Positions 57,801 to 64,000 are shown, numbered from the stretch's first letter. The stretch: DNA of 64,000 nt from Chinchilla lanigera (GCF_000276665.1 NW_004955425.1:25024467-25088466), one strand, 5' to 3'. Translations and numbers: made by a program. The notes: generated from the sequence alone by a model not told the origin.

Positions 57801-58131
57801 ATGTTTTTACTGGGGAAGAACAGTAGCCTTGGGGTCACAAATTTCCCTTGGGGGGAATGTTAACGAGCTGACTTTGTGATTTACAGGGACCGACTTCACA
57901 AATAATAAAAAGGAGGAGTACGGCCCCGGTGTTCCCGGGAGAGAACACTCTGCGCACTTGGAGCCCGCGGCGTTCGGGCAGCTGCTGCCGTCCCCACCCG
58001 CAGGGCCGGCCGGGGCCGCCAGCGCCAGCGCAGCGCCCTCCGCCACCTCCGTCACCGTCACGTCCGTCGCGGCGTCCGCGCCGTCTGGGAGCGCCCTCGG
58101 GCCGGCGCCCCCCGCTGCGCCCGGAGAGGCG
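30805..58131 (+). CDS. POC5: POC5 centriolar protein, 5' 458 codons (spliced)
   Basis: POC5 is a centrin-binding protein of the centriole lumen, part of the inner scaffold with FAM161A, POC1B, WDR90 and centrin, and needed for procentriole elongation. Nine coding exons join in frame into 458 codons without a stop: 30805-30888, 36698-36836, 38741-38824, 41042-41247, 42384-42560, 44498-44602, 46693-46872, 48264-48417, 57887-58131. Sfi1-like centrin-binding repeats with hydrophobic/Trp positions lie around residues 155-190 (W166, W181, W188), 240-268 (W255) and 275-305 (W285, W288, W296). Coiled-coil-like stretches are at about 192-225 and 326-360, then an Ala/Pro/Ser-rich tail. The family is about 575 residues long, so roughly 115 C-terminal residues lie beyond the window. 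Identification is by close agreement with remembered human POC5. Confidence 0.95.
30995..31083 (+). mobile_element. ID-like SINE
   Basis: GGGCCAGGAACGTAGCTGAG ... GAGTTCCGTTCCCAGTACCC with a short A-rich tail. Near-identical flanks ACAATGGAGTCTT and ACAGTGGAGTCTT (one mismatch) are the likely target duplication. Confidence 0.85.
31735..31889 (+). mobile_element. B1-like SINE
   Basis: Near-consensus B1-like copy: GCTGGATATGGTGGCACACG ... GAGGCCAGCCTGGGCTACAT, then the internal duplicate GTTCAAGGCCAACCTGAACT. Flanks AAAAAATTGG / AAAAAATTGC suggest the target duplication. Confidence 0.93.
32163..32243 (+). mobile_element. Degenerate ID-like SINE
   Basis: GGAGCTGGAATATACAGTGA ... CCCTGGGTTTGATCCCTGGC, strongly diverged from the younger copies. 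Confidence 0.65.
32332..32443 (+). mobile_element. Very young ID-like SINE, 16-bp target duplication
   Basis: Close to consensus, with all tRNA-like CpGs kept (GGCAAAGCGCCTGCCTGG, AAGGTCGTGAGTTCGGTTCC). Exact repeats TAAAATGGTTGAGATA lie at 32316-32331 and 32444-32459. Confidence 0.97.
33000..33345 (-). mobile_element. Antisense MaLR-type LTR-like repeat
   Basis: ACAGACATTGATTTCCTCCC ... GGCTCGCAGACAGCTGCCTT ... GACTTCCTCATGGTCTCCAT follows the antisense order of MLT1-like repeats. Diverged. Confidence 0.4.
34795..35290 (+). mobile_element. L1 3' UTR pieces in tandem, with ID insertion
   Basis: Two copies of the same L1 3'-UTR segment start at 34795 (GACCAATTTTGCATGCTTAT) and 34957 (GATCAATCTTGCATTCTTAC), a shift of 162 bp. 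The second is split by an ID SINE at 35004-35130. It ends ATTGTTTTTGCTTTG ... TAATAATAAAAAATT. Confidence 0.7.
35004..35130 (-). mobile_element. Young ID-like SINE, 16-bp target duplication
   Basis: Antisense ID with a long T/G-rich tail and AAATCAAACTCACGACCTTG ... GCTAAATCCCCAGCCCC. Exact TGAGCAACATCATTGA repeats at 34988-35003 and 35131-35146. Confidence 0.96.
35985..36405 (+). mobile_element. L1 3' end fragment, sense
   Basis: AAATAAATCATACTCGCATG, then ACTGGTGTGAGAGACTGAAC, then the purine-rich L1 3' UTR, ending TTTTTATAATAAAAAAAGAA. Same family as 22867-23422. Confidence 0.7.
36698..36836 (+). CDS. POC5: POC5 exon 3, codons 29-74 (+1 nt)
   Basis: Acceptor TTTCCCTAG|GAAGAG. Encodes [19 protein letters not shown] and on to ILHSQ, as in POC5. 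The donor CAAG|GTTGTC is a modest match beyond GT. Leaves phase 1. Confidence 0.93.
36837..38740 (+). other. POC5: POC5 intron 3
   Basis: About 1.9 kb, phase 1, ending in TTTTCAGCAG. I recognise no repeats or RNA genes in it. Confidence 0.75.
38741..38824 (+). CDS. POC5: POC5 exon 4, codons 75-102 (+1 nt)
   Basis: Encodes [20 protein letters not shown] and SSHSNAD. The acceptor is a tandem CAGCAG (NAGNAG); using the first AG would add one codon (Ala) without breaking the frame. Donor GATG|GTATGA. Phase 1 on both sides. Confidence 0.92.
39010..39195 (+). mobile_element. B1-ID dimeric SINE (B1-dID type)
   Basis: B1-like left half (CCAGGTGTGGTGGCACATGT ... GACTCTGTCTCAAAATAA), then an ID-like right half (GGGCCAGGGATATAGCTCAG ... 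CCCTGGCTCAATC). Confidence 0.8.
39306..39462 (+). mobile_element. B1-like SINE
   Basis: AGCTGAGTATTGTAGCACAT ... GGCCAGCCTGGGCTACATAG ... AAGACCCTGTTGCCC with an A-rich tail. The flanks AATGTTCAGTTTT / AAAGTTCAATTTTT are an imperfect direct repeat. Confidence 0.9.
41042..41247 (+). CDS. POC5: POC5 exon 5, codons 103-171
   Basis: Acceptor TTCTATCCTAG|GG. Encodes [20 protein letters not shown] ... [20 protein letters not shown]. The end forms the first half of the first centrin-binding repeat. Donor CTTAAG|GTATTG, phase 0. Confidence 0.95.
41248..42383 (+). other. POC5: POC5 intron 5
   Basis: About 1.1 kb, phase 0, ending TATTTTTCAG. Contains an ID SINE with a second ID nested inside it. 41565-42380 is otherwise unassigned. 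Confidence 0.8.
41365..41561 (+). mobile_element. ID-like SINE carrying a nested antisense ID
   Basis: The outer sense ID is GGTTGGGGATGTAGCTCAGT ... TTTCAAATCCCAGTACCAC. The inner antisense ID occupies 41410-41500 (T tail, GTGGTACTGGGGATTGAACT ... GCTGTATGCCTAGCC). Flanks CTAGGTCCTGGT and CTAGTTCCTGGT (11/12) are the inner target duplication. Confidence 0.88.
42384..42560 (+). CDS. POC5: POC5 exon 6, codons 172-230
   Basis: Encodes [20 protein letters not shown], completing the first centrin-binding repeat, then a Lys/Glu-rich helix ending [10 protein letters not shown]. The donor, fixed by frame and by exon 7, is GATGAG|GTCTTC, weak from +3 onward. A SINE begins 16 bp into the intron. Confidence 0.92.
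42577..42846 (-). mobile_element. B1-like SINE containing an assembly gap
   Basis: Antisense B1-like with a 22-bp T tail abutting the exon 6 donor region, then GAGACAGGGTCTGCTACGTG, the N run, and CCCCAGGCTGGCTTTGAACT to the end. Confidence 0.9.
42643..42742. other. Assembly gap, 100 N, identical 15-bp ends
   Basis: The 15 bases before the gap (42628-42642) and after it (42743-42757) are both TCCCTTACACTAACT. Collapsing the gap and one copy gives a B1 of normal length, so this is most likely overlapping contig ends. Confidence 0.95.
43132..43301 (-). mobile_element. B1-like SINE
   Basis: Antisense copy: TTTTTTGAAACAGGATCACT ... ATGTAGCCCAGGCTGACCTC ... GAGTGCTGGGATAACAGG. Direct repeats ATTACCCAC at 43120-43128 and 43302-43310. 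Confidence 0.92.
44498..44602 (+). CDS. POC5: POC5 exon 7, codons 231-265
   Basis: Encodes [20 protein letters not shown] then [15 protein letters not shown], the core of the second centrin-binding repeat (W255). Strong donor CAGGAT|GTGAGT, phase 0. Confidence 0.96.
44683..45034. mobile_element. LTR-like repeat, same group as 14007-14407
   Basis: GAGGCTTATTTGGGTTCATG ... GTCATGGCGGGAAGGAAGCA ... CTTAATCACCTTCCAAAATC ... CTAGACCGTAACAG. The flanks share GCACTTAT (about 44680 and 45033). Confidence 0.5.
45378..45484 (+). mobile_element. Partial B1/7SL-type SINE
   Basis: ATAGTCCCAGCTACTCAGGA ... GGGCAACATAGCAAGACCCT. It resembles the left half of the dimeric B1-ID SINEs without an ID part. Confidence 0.7.
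45905..46240. mobile_element. LTR-like repeat, same group as 14007-14407
   Basis: AAGAAGAGGCTTCCTCTCAC, CAGCTGATTCCAAGGCAG, GGAGCAGAGAGCCGGGGAAG. It retains several CpGs, so it may be a younger copy. Confidence 0.4.
46693..46872 (+). CDS. POC5: POC5 exon 8, codons 266-325
   Basis: Encodes [20 protein letters not shown] then [20 protein letters not shown] and the acidic end. This is the third centrin-binding repeat (W285, W288, W296). Donor GCTATG|GTAACT, phase 0. Confidence 0.96.
46873..48263 (+). other. POC5: POC5 intron 8
   Basis: About 1.4 kb, phase 0, ending ATCTTTATTTTAG. It holds one B1 SINE. The 127-residue frame at 47383-47766 is intronic, with no recognised domain. Confidence 0.8.
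47836..48010 (+). mobile_element. B1-like SINE with target duplication
   Basis: GGCAAGTATGGTGGCACATA ... AAAACCCTGTCTC with a long A tail. Exact TACACTGACA repeats at 47826-47835 and 48011-48020. Confidence 0.93.
48264..48417 (+). CDS. POC5: POC5 exon 9, codons 326-376 (+1 nt)
   Basis: Encodes [20 protein letters not shown] then [20 protein letters not shown] and [11 protein letters not shown], the most conserved block of POC5, predicted helical. Donor GCAG|GTTGGT, leaves phase 1. Confidence 0.96.
48939..49082 (+). mobile_element. B1-like SINE
   Basis: ACTGGTTATGGTGTTGCATT ... GGAGGATCACTGCAAGTTCA ... GTGAGACCTGGTCTCC. Flanks AGAACTAACTACATTT and AGAACTAATGACATTT are a 14/16 direct repeat. 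Confidence 0.92.
50482..50569 (+). mobile_element. Young ID-like SINE
   Basis: GGGCTGGGGATTTAGCTCAG ... AGGTCATGAGTTCGATTCCC, near consensus with an A-rich tail. Confidence 0.95.
51487..51656 (-). mobile_element. B1-ID dimeric SINE, antisense
   Basis: Antisense ID part (GGGGGATTGAGCCCAGGGCC ... GAGCTATATCCCCAGCCC), then antisense B1 part (TTTGAGATGAAGCCTTGCTA ... CAGCATCCCTAGGGCATGCA). The order is the mirror of the sense dimers. Confidence 0.75.
51790..52282 (-). mobile_element. ID fragments around a possible solo LTR
   Basis: Antisense ID pieces lie at about 51790-51838 and 52224-52282 (GGGGCCTCGTCTGTGCTCTA ... CTACATCCCCAGCCC). The sequence between them has an LTR-like end: GCTGTATAAATTTGCCCTGA, CTGTCTCTCAGGAGCTATTC and CAGTAAACTTTTGCTACAC. 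LTR family and borders uncertain; it reads in the + direction if real. Confidence 0.35.
52296..52432 (+). mobile_element. B1/7SL-type SINE, diverged
   Basis: GCCTGGCATGGTGTTAAGTT ... TCGGCTACTTGGGAGGCTGA ... GACAACATAGTGAGACCCCA with an A-rich tail. Confidence 0.8.
53187..56950 (-). pseudogene. L1 ORF2 (endonuclease/reverse transcriptase) remnant
   Basis: Fragments in several frames keep the family order: the endonuclease-to-RT linker at about 56058-56375, the segment before RT at 55629-55895, the RT catalytic FADD at 54990-55001, the post-catalytic part at 54630-54989, and the C-terminus at 53187-53501. Frameshifts and stops separate the parts, so no functional enzyme is made. The 53545-53695 stretch is in the wrong orientation. 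Confidence 0.85.
53545..53695 (+). repeat. Inverted copy of 54388-54513 inside the L1
   Basis: GGCTGGGGCATCACAGTCCC ... AAAGATCAGTGGAATGGATT ... AGAAGGTGGACAAACAACG matches the reverse complement of 54388-54513 almost base for base. The normal L1 sequence stops at its left edge and resumes on its right. Confidence 0.85.
57149..57330 (-). pseudogene. L1 ORF1 C-terminal fragment
   Basis: The - strand frame contains [20 protein letters not shown] then [16 protein letters not shown], the conserved C-terminal domain of L1 ORF1p. Upstream of it the frame runs into GC-rich, Arg/Pro/Gly-rich nonsense, so the coiled coil and RRM are missing. Confidence 0.85.
57331..57665 (-). mobile_element. GC-rich L1 5' UTR-like segment
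   Basis: CpG-rich and joined to the ORF1 fragment. On the - strand its outer end holds CACCAAGACGGCCAGTGGCG, close to the AAGATGGC motif (YY1 site) at the 5' end of many L1s. I take it as the L1 5' UTR/promoter; an unrelated GC-rich sequence is the alternative. Confidence 0.5.
57887..58131 (+). CDS. POC5: POC5 exon 10, codons 377-458
   Basis: Acceptor TTTGTGATTTACAG|GG. Starts [20 protein letters not shown], matching POC5. It then becomes an Ala/Pro/Ser-rich, very GC- and CpG-rich low-complexity region ([20 protein letters not shown]) ending PAAPGEA. Strong donor GGCG|GTGAGT, phase 0. The low-complexity part diverges from and is somewhat shorter than the human segment I remember. Confidence 0.94.
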
Positions 58132-58400
58132 GTGAGTAGGTCCGCGCCGGGGCGGGATGTCGTAAACGGAGGTTCCGCCGTGGCGGTGTGTTTATGGCTG
58201 TGTGCGTGTGCGGCACGCGGACCAGGCCCGGGCCGCGCAAGCCCGCAGGTGCCTGTGCCGAGCTGCGCCCCGCGCCCTCCTGCGTACTTTTCGTTCACAG
58301 CGCTGTTCTGGGGAGAAAGCGTCTGTGCGGTCCGGGGCAAGCCCACGAAGACGTTCCGGGCAGAGCGGCCACACACTGATTTGTAGTGAGAAACAGCAGC
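57887..58400. promoter_or_regulatory. Intragenic CpG-dense block
   Basis: Exon 10 and the first 270 bp of intron 10 are very CpG-dense (GTCACGTCCGTCGCGGCGTC and similar). Together with the 57331-57665 GC-rich segment this forms a composite CpG-rich region inside the gene. Regulatory activity is only inferred. Confidence 0.45.
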
Positions 58401-58759
58401 CGCCAGCGCTGTCGGAGGAGTGACAGTCAAATAAAAATAAAGAGCTTTTCACTAACGTTTTTCAGACACCTCCAAAAACAGGTTGGAGTAGGAGTTGAGG
58501 GTAGACTTTTTCTCAGGTCGAAGCGGCTTAGCTGGAGTTTTCGAGGACCCAGGAGGTTAGGGTACCCCTAGCCGCAGGCTCGCTCTTCCGCCCACCGCTG
58601 CCCTCTCCTGGGGTGGAGGCGCACCGTGACGCTGCTCTGTGACTCCACCCTGGCTAGGTTCTAACCTTTCACTCATAACTGGATGAAAACGCGATAACTT
58701 TTCCTATGGTCCCTGAGCCGCTGTTAGAGACGTGCCTGGGGGAGGGTCCTGAGTGAGAC

Positions 58760-58761
<2 letters not shown>

Positions 58762-58812
<51 letters not shown>
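58762..58812. repeat. (GT)n microsatellite
   Basis: About 25 uninterrupted GT units, then a CG-rich flank (GCGCCCGCACGCGTGCTCGC). A long alternating purine-pyrimidine tract. Confidence 0.97.
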
Positions 58813-58816
<4 letters not shown>

Positions 58817-59695
58817 CCGCACGCGTGCTCGCGTACGTGCGAAACTGGCTGGAGGGGGAACGCACTAAGCTGTAGATAAAGCACGTCCTGACTGGACCCC
58901 TGGGCTTATGCTATTGACAGATATTTTCCGGCGTTTCTCGGGAGGGGATGGAGCGGGAACGGGGCATAGCCCAGCTTATCAGGCTCACTTCTGTGGACTT
59001 TTTACAGAGGACTCTGGCCTTTGTCTCTGCTCTGGCACGGCTCTGGCACAAAGGCACAGGGTGTCATGAAGTGATTCTCCTGATTCCCGGTCACTGACCT
59101 CAGAGGAAAGGTGATAGCGTGAGGTCTGAAGCCCCACGACCCTGGGCAGCTTCTTTAGTAAAGATAACTGCTCCTCCTTAGGCTGCTAGCTGACTCCAGT
59201 TTCTGCCCTTTGAGAGCTACTAACTTTGGAGAAAAATATGTCGAGCCCTGCTACTTACTATGTTCGTTCTGGCATATATATATGTAGCACATGGCCATTA
59301 AGAGAAATTTGAATGTGTGGGGGAGTTTTGATTTAGAAATAAGATACTAAAATTCAACCCTAACACATGTTCAGCTGTGTTTATTTTCCATGATTACACA
59401 TTTTGAAGTGTTACACTATAGAGCTGATCTCAGTGTTTATTTAAATTTCTGGTTTCTCATTCATGTCACATATGCAGATAATACACACATCTCAAATTTT
59501 TCATTTTCCTTCTTAGAATATAACTATAGCAGTACATCCTCATTTGTATGTAAACCTGAATATACATAGGGAAAAAATAAGTGCTAGCTCACCACCCTTT
59601 CTCTGTTGCCAACTTTTTAAAGTTGAAAGTAATTCTGAAGTATTTCTGAATACTTGAAGTAATTCCGAAGTCTTCGTATTATAAAAAACAGTGTT

Positions 59696-59840
59696 GACCG
59701 GCTGTGGTGGCGTGTGCCTGTAATCCCAGCACTTGGGAAGCTGAAGCAGGAGGATTGTAGAGTCTGAAGTCAGCCTGAGCTACATAGTGAATTCAGGACC
59801 AGTTTGCACTACCTAGTGAGACCCTGTCTCAAAAAGAAAG
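59696..59840 (+). mobile_element. B1-like SINE
   Basis: GACCGGCTGTGGTGGCGTGT ... CCTGAGCTACATAGTGAATT ... GTGAGACCCTGTCTC with an A-rich tail. Confidence 0.92.
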
Positions 59841-61515
59841 TATGAACAGCCCTTCCCCATCCGCCCCCCTCCCACATACTGCCCACCCCTCAAAAGCAGA
59901 TGTGCATTGTTTCCTCCACTGAGTGCAGCCTCGAGAGACAGAGGAGAATCAAGTAAATCTCCCCGCGAGTGTCATGCTAGCTTGCTTTCTCTTTTATAAT
60001 TAACACACAAGTGTACCCCAAGTATGTCTTCTTGGTTTTTTAAAAAGAACTGTAATAGCAAAAGAACAAATTCATTCGTTGGCTAACTTAATGTCAAACC
60101 AGTCATGGTGGAGCAGAAGGGAAGTAAGATTTGTGATCCTGGCCTCGTTATCTTTCTTGTCTTTGCAATCACAGAAGCTTCCTATGGACATCTTGGTATT
60201 TCTGGTAGCTGAAAGGAAGTATGTGCAGAAAGTGCAGAGAATTGAAAATAACTGGAGCGTGGATCGCCATCCTAATTAAGTAATATCATCATCTGTAGAG
60301 TTGTTTTCTTTTCTGCAGAAATTCTCAGTATGTTAAAGAAAATGTCAGAATTTCATGGTGGAAAACCTGTTTCAAAAAAATAGGTTAGGCAGGTGTGCAA
60401 GCAAATATGTTGCAGTTTGCAAAGCTGAACAATAGATGGCGCTGTACTCTCTTTCTAACCAGAATAGTTGAGAGAAATGGTCCAATAGTTTTAGTTGGAC
60501 TTTAAAGCTACATGGTAGAGCTAGTTAGCAAGATTACTTTTCTAGCCTTTCTTTTTATCAGAACAAAAAGTGATAAGGTATCATTAAGCAGTTGGTAATG
60601 CTTCCTAGGTTTCACAAATGAAGTGATTGAGGCTTAAAGAGAGTAACTTGCTTGTGGACGTAGTAACAGAGAATTAGAATTCCAGTTTGACAGTCTGACC
60701 TCAGAGTTCTGTTTTCCCACCCAACTCTATGTTATCTCCCTTTCATCTACTAAGATGCAAATATTCATGTGTTCCTGTGAACAGTCAGAACTTTTCCCAT
60801 TCCTTTTGATTTTGTTGTTTACGTTGACAGCGAAATACCAAGAAAGGTTGGGAAAAATGCTAGAATCTTTATTTTTAAAGTCTGGTCAGCTGATAAGTTT
60901 AATGATCTCTAACATGATTGGCACCAGTAAGTGGTCATTTGCCCAAAACTTCAGTTAAAGCAAAGAATGATTTCTTTAAATGATGTACATATCCTTACTT
61001 AGCATTGTATCCTAACACGTGTATTGACTTGCCAGTTTTGATGTGCAGCCACACTTGATGTATGTTCTATTTTCCAGCGTTTCTGTAAAGCACAGTGTGA
61101 ACTAGCAAAACTTTCAAAGCTATCTGATTATAGAAACCTGCTAGGTATTTTTCCTCCTCATTAGCAGCAGTTTTTCCAATAACATTTCTTCATATATTCC
61201 TAAAATGTGCATATTGATTTTTTTAAAAGTCAGTCCTCAGTTTACTGTATGCAATTTTGATTATGTTGCATAAGTATTACTAGCAAGTACAAGTAATAAA
61301 CCATCTGACAATAAGCAGCTGCCTCTTGGTAAATACACGCGTCATTTAAGACAGCTTCTGTTCAATTGAAATGACTATCTTTTAAAAATCCTTTTTTACT
61401 GCAGTGTGTATTGGCTTCTTACTGAAGGCATCTAAAGCAGTTCTCAGCTGGGTTGAGGGCTGGCTGTCCATTATGGGTGGGTGTTTGCCAGCCATAGCGT
61501 TTGCCCCGCCCTTGC

Positions 61516-61837
61516 TGACCAACTAGTTTGTCTTTTTCAGTTATTTTCCCATTTTATAAAACATATTTTGGTTTTAAAAAAAAATTTATTTTTTTTCCAG
61601 CAGCAAAATGGTTTCACTATGAAGGCCAGGCCCAGTCAAACACCACTGCCAGATGTGGCAGTGCTGAACTGTAACATCTGGGGAGGGGTGGACACCACGC
61701 CATGCCACTGCTCCACTGGTATATGCATCTCCTGGCAATCCCAAACCCAGCGTCGGGAAAAGAACTAAATAAGCAGAGTTTAAAATAAAAGCAAACCGTT
61801 TACTTGACGGTGGGGAAAAAGGGAAGAGAGACAGAGA
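61516..61837 (+). repeat. Left arm of large inverted repeat
   Basis: From TGACCAACTAGTTTGTC to GGGAAGAGAGACAGAG. It is the reverse complement of 63161-63489 with roughly a dozen substitutions plus length differences in an A/T run. It contains an inner palindrome (CACTGCCAGATGTGGCAGTG) and TTTAAAATAAAAGC. Family not recognised; an LTR is possible. Confidence 0.9.
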
Positions 61838-61974
61838 AGAGCATGAACTCCCTTCAGTGGGCTGAGCAGGGTAAGGGTGCGAGCCCCACTGTACTTCAGT
61901 CTTCAGTTACTGGCAAAGAAGTTTTTTGTCAGCCACTAATTTTATATTTCAGAACAGTGTTAAAGAATCTCCAT

Positions 61975-62063
61975 CAGGGAACAAGGAGGGTAGTTCATTG
62001 TTAGAATGCATGGTTAGTATGTGTGAGGCTCTGGGCCCAATCCCTACTGCCCACAAAACAAAA
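61975..62063 (+). mobile_element. Degenerate ID-like SINE
   Basis: GGTAGTTCATTGTTAGAATG ... GGCTCTGGGCCCAATCCC, then CAAAACAAAAAC. Strongly diverged; lies in the spacer of the inverted repeat. Confidence 0.5.
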
Positions 62064-62841
62064 ACTTCATTAGTTATAAAATCTTCTTTGTACATAGCTT
62101 TATAATAAAAAAAAAAGGTTAGAAAGTTTTCCTACAGTCAGAAACTAGTTTAGTCCGTGATGACATCTGCAAATATTTTAAAACCTGACATTTGATTTCT
62201 TAGATTTATAAGATCCGTAAGTTATTAGTTTTTAAAGGCAAGTAATTTCTGTAAGAATTAGAGTGAGAAACAGTAGTCTGTGTCTTTCTTTCTAAACTCT
62301 GTGAGCGGTTTCTTCTGTTTATCCTCTTTTCCTAAATAGCGCGGTCATGTCATCTGCGCCACATTTGCTAGCATGTGTCATATCTGCTGGTTTCCTGGTG
62401 TGGACGAAAGCACTGGCCTTCTGGTGTCACGTCCCGGGGTCTCCTGTCCCCGCAGCCGCACTTAGATAGCTATTTAGATGCAGCCGTTCTGACAATAGAT
62501 GGGCCATGGCGATGACTGTAGACCCAGCTAAGCCACGAACGGATACTGCGACTGCATTTCCTCTACCATAGGGGCTCTTGTTCCTACACTCACTTCATTT
62601 TCATCTTTGCCTAGTTTTGTGTGCAGGGGAGAGTCTTTGCGAACTCCAAAGAAGTGCAGAACCCCACTGAATGCGTTTCCCTTCAGGCCCTCTCAGGATG
62701 TGAGGGCGCTGTCACTTCGGCTTTCCCAGAGCCGTCCTTCCCAGAGCTCGCTCCTTTCAGTAGACAACCTCAGGCCTCGTGGCTGAGTGCAGACATGTAG
62801 TGAGCCACAGGTGGACTTGAACAGTGGGGAGAAAGTCAAGA

Positions 62842-62950
62842 GTTAGCTGGGTGTGGTGGTGCATGCCTGTGATCCCAGCACTCAGGACAGAGGCAGAAGA
62901 TTGCTCTGAGTTCGAGACTAGGCTACGTAGCTGGCCTGTCTCAAGAGAAA
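62842..62950 (+). mobile_element. B1-like SINE, shortened
   Basis: GCTGGGTGTGGTGGTGCATG ... CTGAGTTCGAGACTAGGCTA, with the second half largely deleted. Lies in the spacer of the inverted repeat. Confidence 0.88.
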
Positions 62951-63160
62951 AAGCCTGAGTAGACATATGCACTACTCCTGATGTAAATGTAATCTCTTGT
63001 CTTCCGTCAATGAGCAGCAAGAGAGCTGTAAAAGCTGGTAGCACTTTTTGATATGATCGTCCCATTTTTTGCAGTATATCCTATAAAAATAACTAAAAAA
63101 AAAAATGTTGGCATACTTCCCTTTCAAATACTCCCTACTTGTCCAGAGTAACTGACTGTC

Positions 63161-63489
63161 TCTCAGTCTCTCTTCCCTTTTTCCCCACCTTCAAGTAAAC
63201 GGTTTGCTTTTATTTTAAACTCTGCTTGTTTAGTTCTTTTCCCGACGCTGGGTTTGGGATTGCCAGGAGATGCATATACCAGCAGAGCAGTGGCATGGCA
63301 TGGTGTCCACCCCTCCCCAGATGTTACAGTTCAGCACTGCCACATCTGGCAGTGGTGTCTGACTGGGCCTGGCCTTCATAGTAAAACCATTTTGCTGTTA
63401 GAAAAAAAAGAAAAATCTTTTTTTTTTTTTTAACCAAAATATGTTATATAAAATGGGAAAATAACTGAGAAAGACAAACTAGTTGGTCA
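63161..63489 (-). repeat. Right arm of large inverted repeat
   Basis: Reverse-complement partner of 61516-61837. Both arms end at the same base on their outer side (TGACC / GGTCA). Differences are scattered, including a CpG-to-TpG type change (ACGCC versus ATGCC). Confidence 0.9.
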
Positions 63490-64000
63490 CTGAAAAGCAT
63501 CTCATTAAAAATTATAGCATGTCTATTAATGCTTGAAAAAGTATATTAATAAAGGGAGAAGAAAAAAGGCAGAACAAAAAAGAATATATGTAGTGATACT
63601 ATTAATTATGCCCAAGGGTCAAAGAGTTCACAAAAATGACAGTGTCTGACAGAGTTGCGGGAGGGAGATGGGCGAGGCTGCAATGGTGGCGCGAGGTGTC
63701 TTCGTGGTGCCGGAGGGGTCTGTCGCGGTGGCCCTGGAGTTACAGGAATGTACATAGGCCTGAAGAGCCGTAGACCAGACACGAGCACCACCTGGCGTCA
63801 GATGTCACACAGGACTTCTCCACACAGTCTTCGAGCTTCCTGCGAAGCCGTCACTATTTCAAATGAAGTTTTTTTAAATCCCTAAAATCTTATACAATAC
63901 TAGATATATGAAGATTACAGGGGTGTTTTGGAGTATTTGGTTTTTACTTTTTGCTTTAAGTTTTTTTCCCCACATTAAAATTGGTAAATATACAATTATT

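Larger units (their letters stand above)
48418..57886 (+). other. POC5: POC5 intron 9
   Basis: The largest complete intron here, about 9.5 kb, phase 1. 49090-50480 and 50580-51480 show nothing recognisable. The second half holds SINEs, an LTR and a large antisense L1 that makes up about half of the intron. Confidence 0.8.
58132..64000 (+). other. POC5: POC5 intron 10, continues beyond window
   Basis: At least 5.9 kb. I looked for the expected next exon (EEMYVPRVV-like) and did not find it. Contains a (GT)n repeat, two B1 SINEs, a degenerate ID and a large inverted repeat. 58870-59690 and 59840-61510 hold nothing recognisable, and frames such as 60079-60279 have no domain. Confidence 0.7.

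Noticed and set aside
57807..58430. 207-residue open frame on the - strand opposite POC5 exon 10
   Set aside because: The longest open frame in the window, but it mirrors a CpG-rich coding exon where stops are rare by composition. Its product is Ala/Arg/Pro/Gly-rich with no domain, and the + strand clearly encodes POC5.
60079..60279. Possible further POC5 exon in intron 10
   Set aside because: The 66-residue frame does not match any part of the remembered POC5 C-terminus, and there is no needed continuation at phase 0.

Overview
This window is nuclear DNA from a placental mammal, most likely a non-murid rodent. It carries two abundant SINE types: a tRNA-derived ID-like element and a 7SL-derived B1-like element with the internal duplication typical of B1. 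It also carries B1+ID dimers (the B1-dID type), lineage-specific L1 copies and older L2, LTR and DNA-transposon remnants. The ID consensus and the presence of B1-dID dimers make beaver (Castor) my best guess; this rests on memory of repeat families and is not certain. Nothing prokaryotic is present: no operons, CRISPR or phage.

The one gene I can establish is POC5, on the + strand. POC5 encodes a centrin-binding protein of the centriole lumen and inner scaffold. Bases 1 to about 26,550 are upstream intergenic DNA with no supportable gene, made of repeats and unassigned sequence. At 26,560-27,340 lies a CpG-rich promoter with two GC boxes, two CCAAT boxes 32 bp apart and a TTTGAA (CHR) element 36 bp further on, followed by a non-coding first exon ending at 26,949. 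Nine coding exons follow: 30805-30888, 36698-36836, 38741-38824, 41042-41247, 42384-42560, 44498-44602, 46693-46872, 48264-48417 and 57887-58131. They join in frame without a stop into 458 codons. The C-terminal exons were not found and should lie beyond 64,000.

The introns are crowded with insertions. Intron 9 holds a nearly 5 kb antisense L1 whose 5' end lies about 220 bp upstream of exon 10. Intron 10 holds a 1.97 kb structure with inverted arms of about 325 bp that are roughly 96% identical. A SINE sits 16 bp after the exon 6 splice donor.

Two 100-N gaps (29464-29563 and 42643-42742) both fall inside SINEs. Reading straight across each one restores the SINE consensus, so both are probably zero-length assembly artefacts. 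I found no evidence for a new multi-gene system. The most interesting signals are the cell-cycle-type promoter layout, a 39-bp exact duplication flanking that promoter, the large inverted repeat, and the L1 5' end abutting a CpG-dense POC5 exon.
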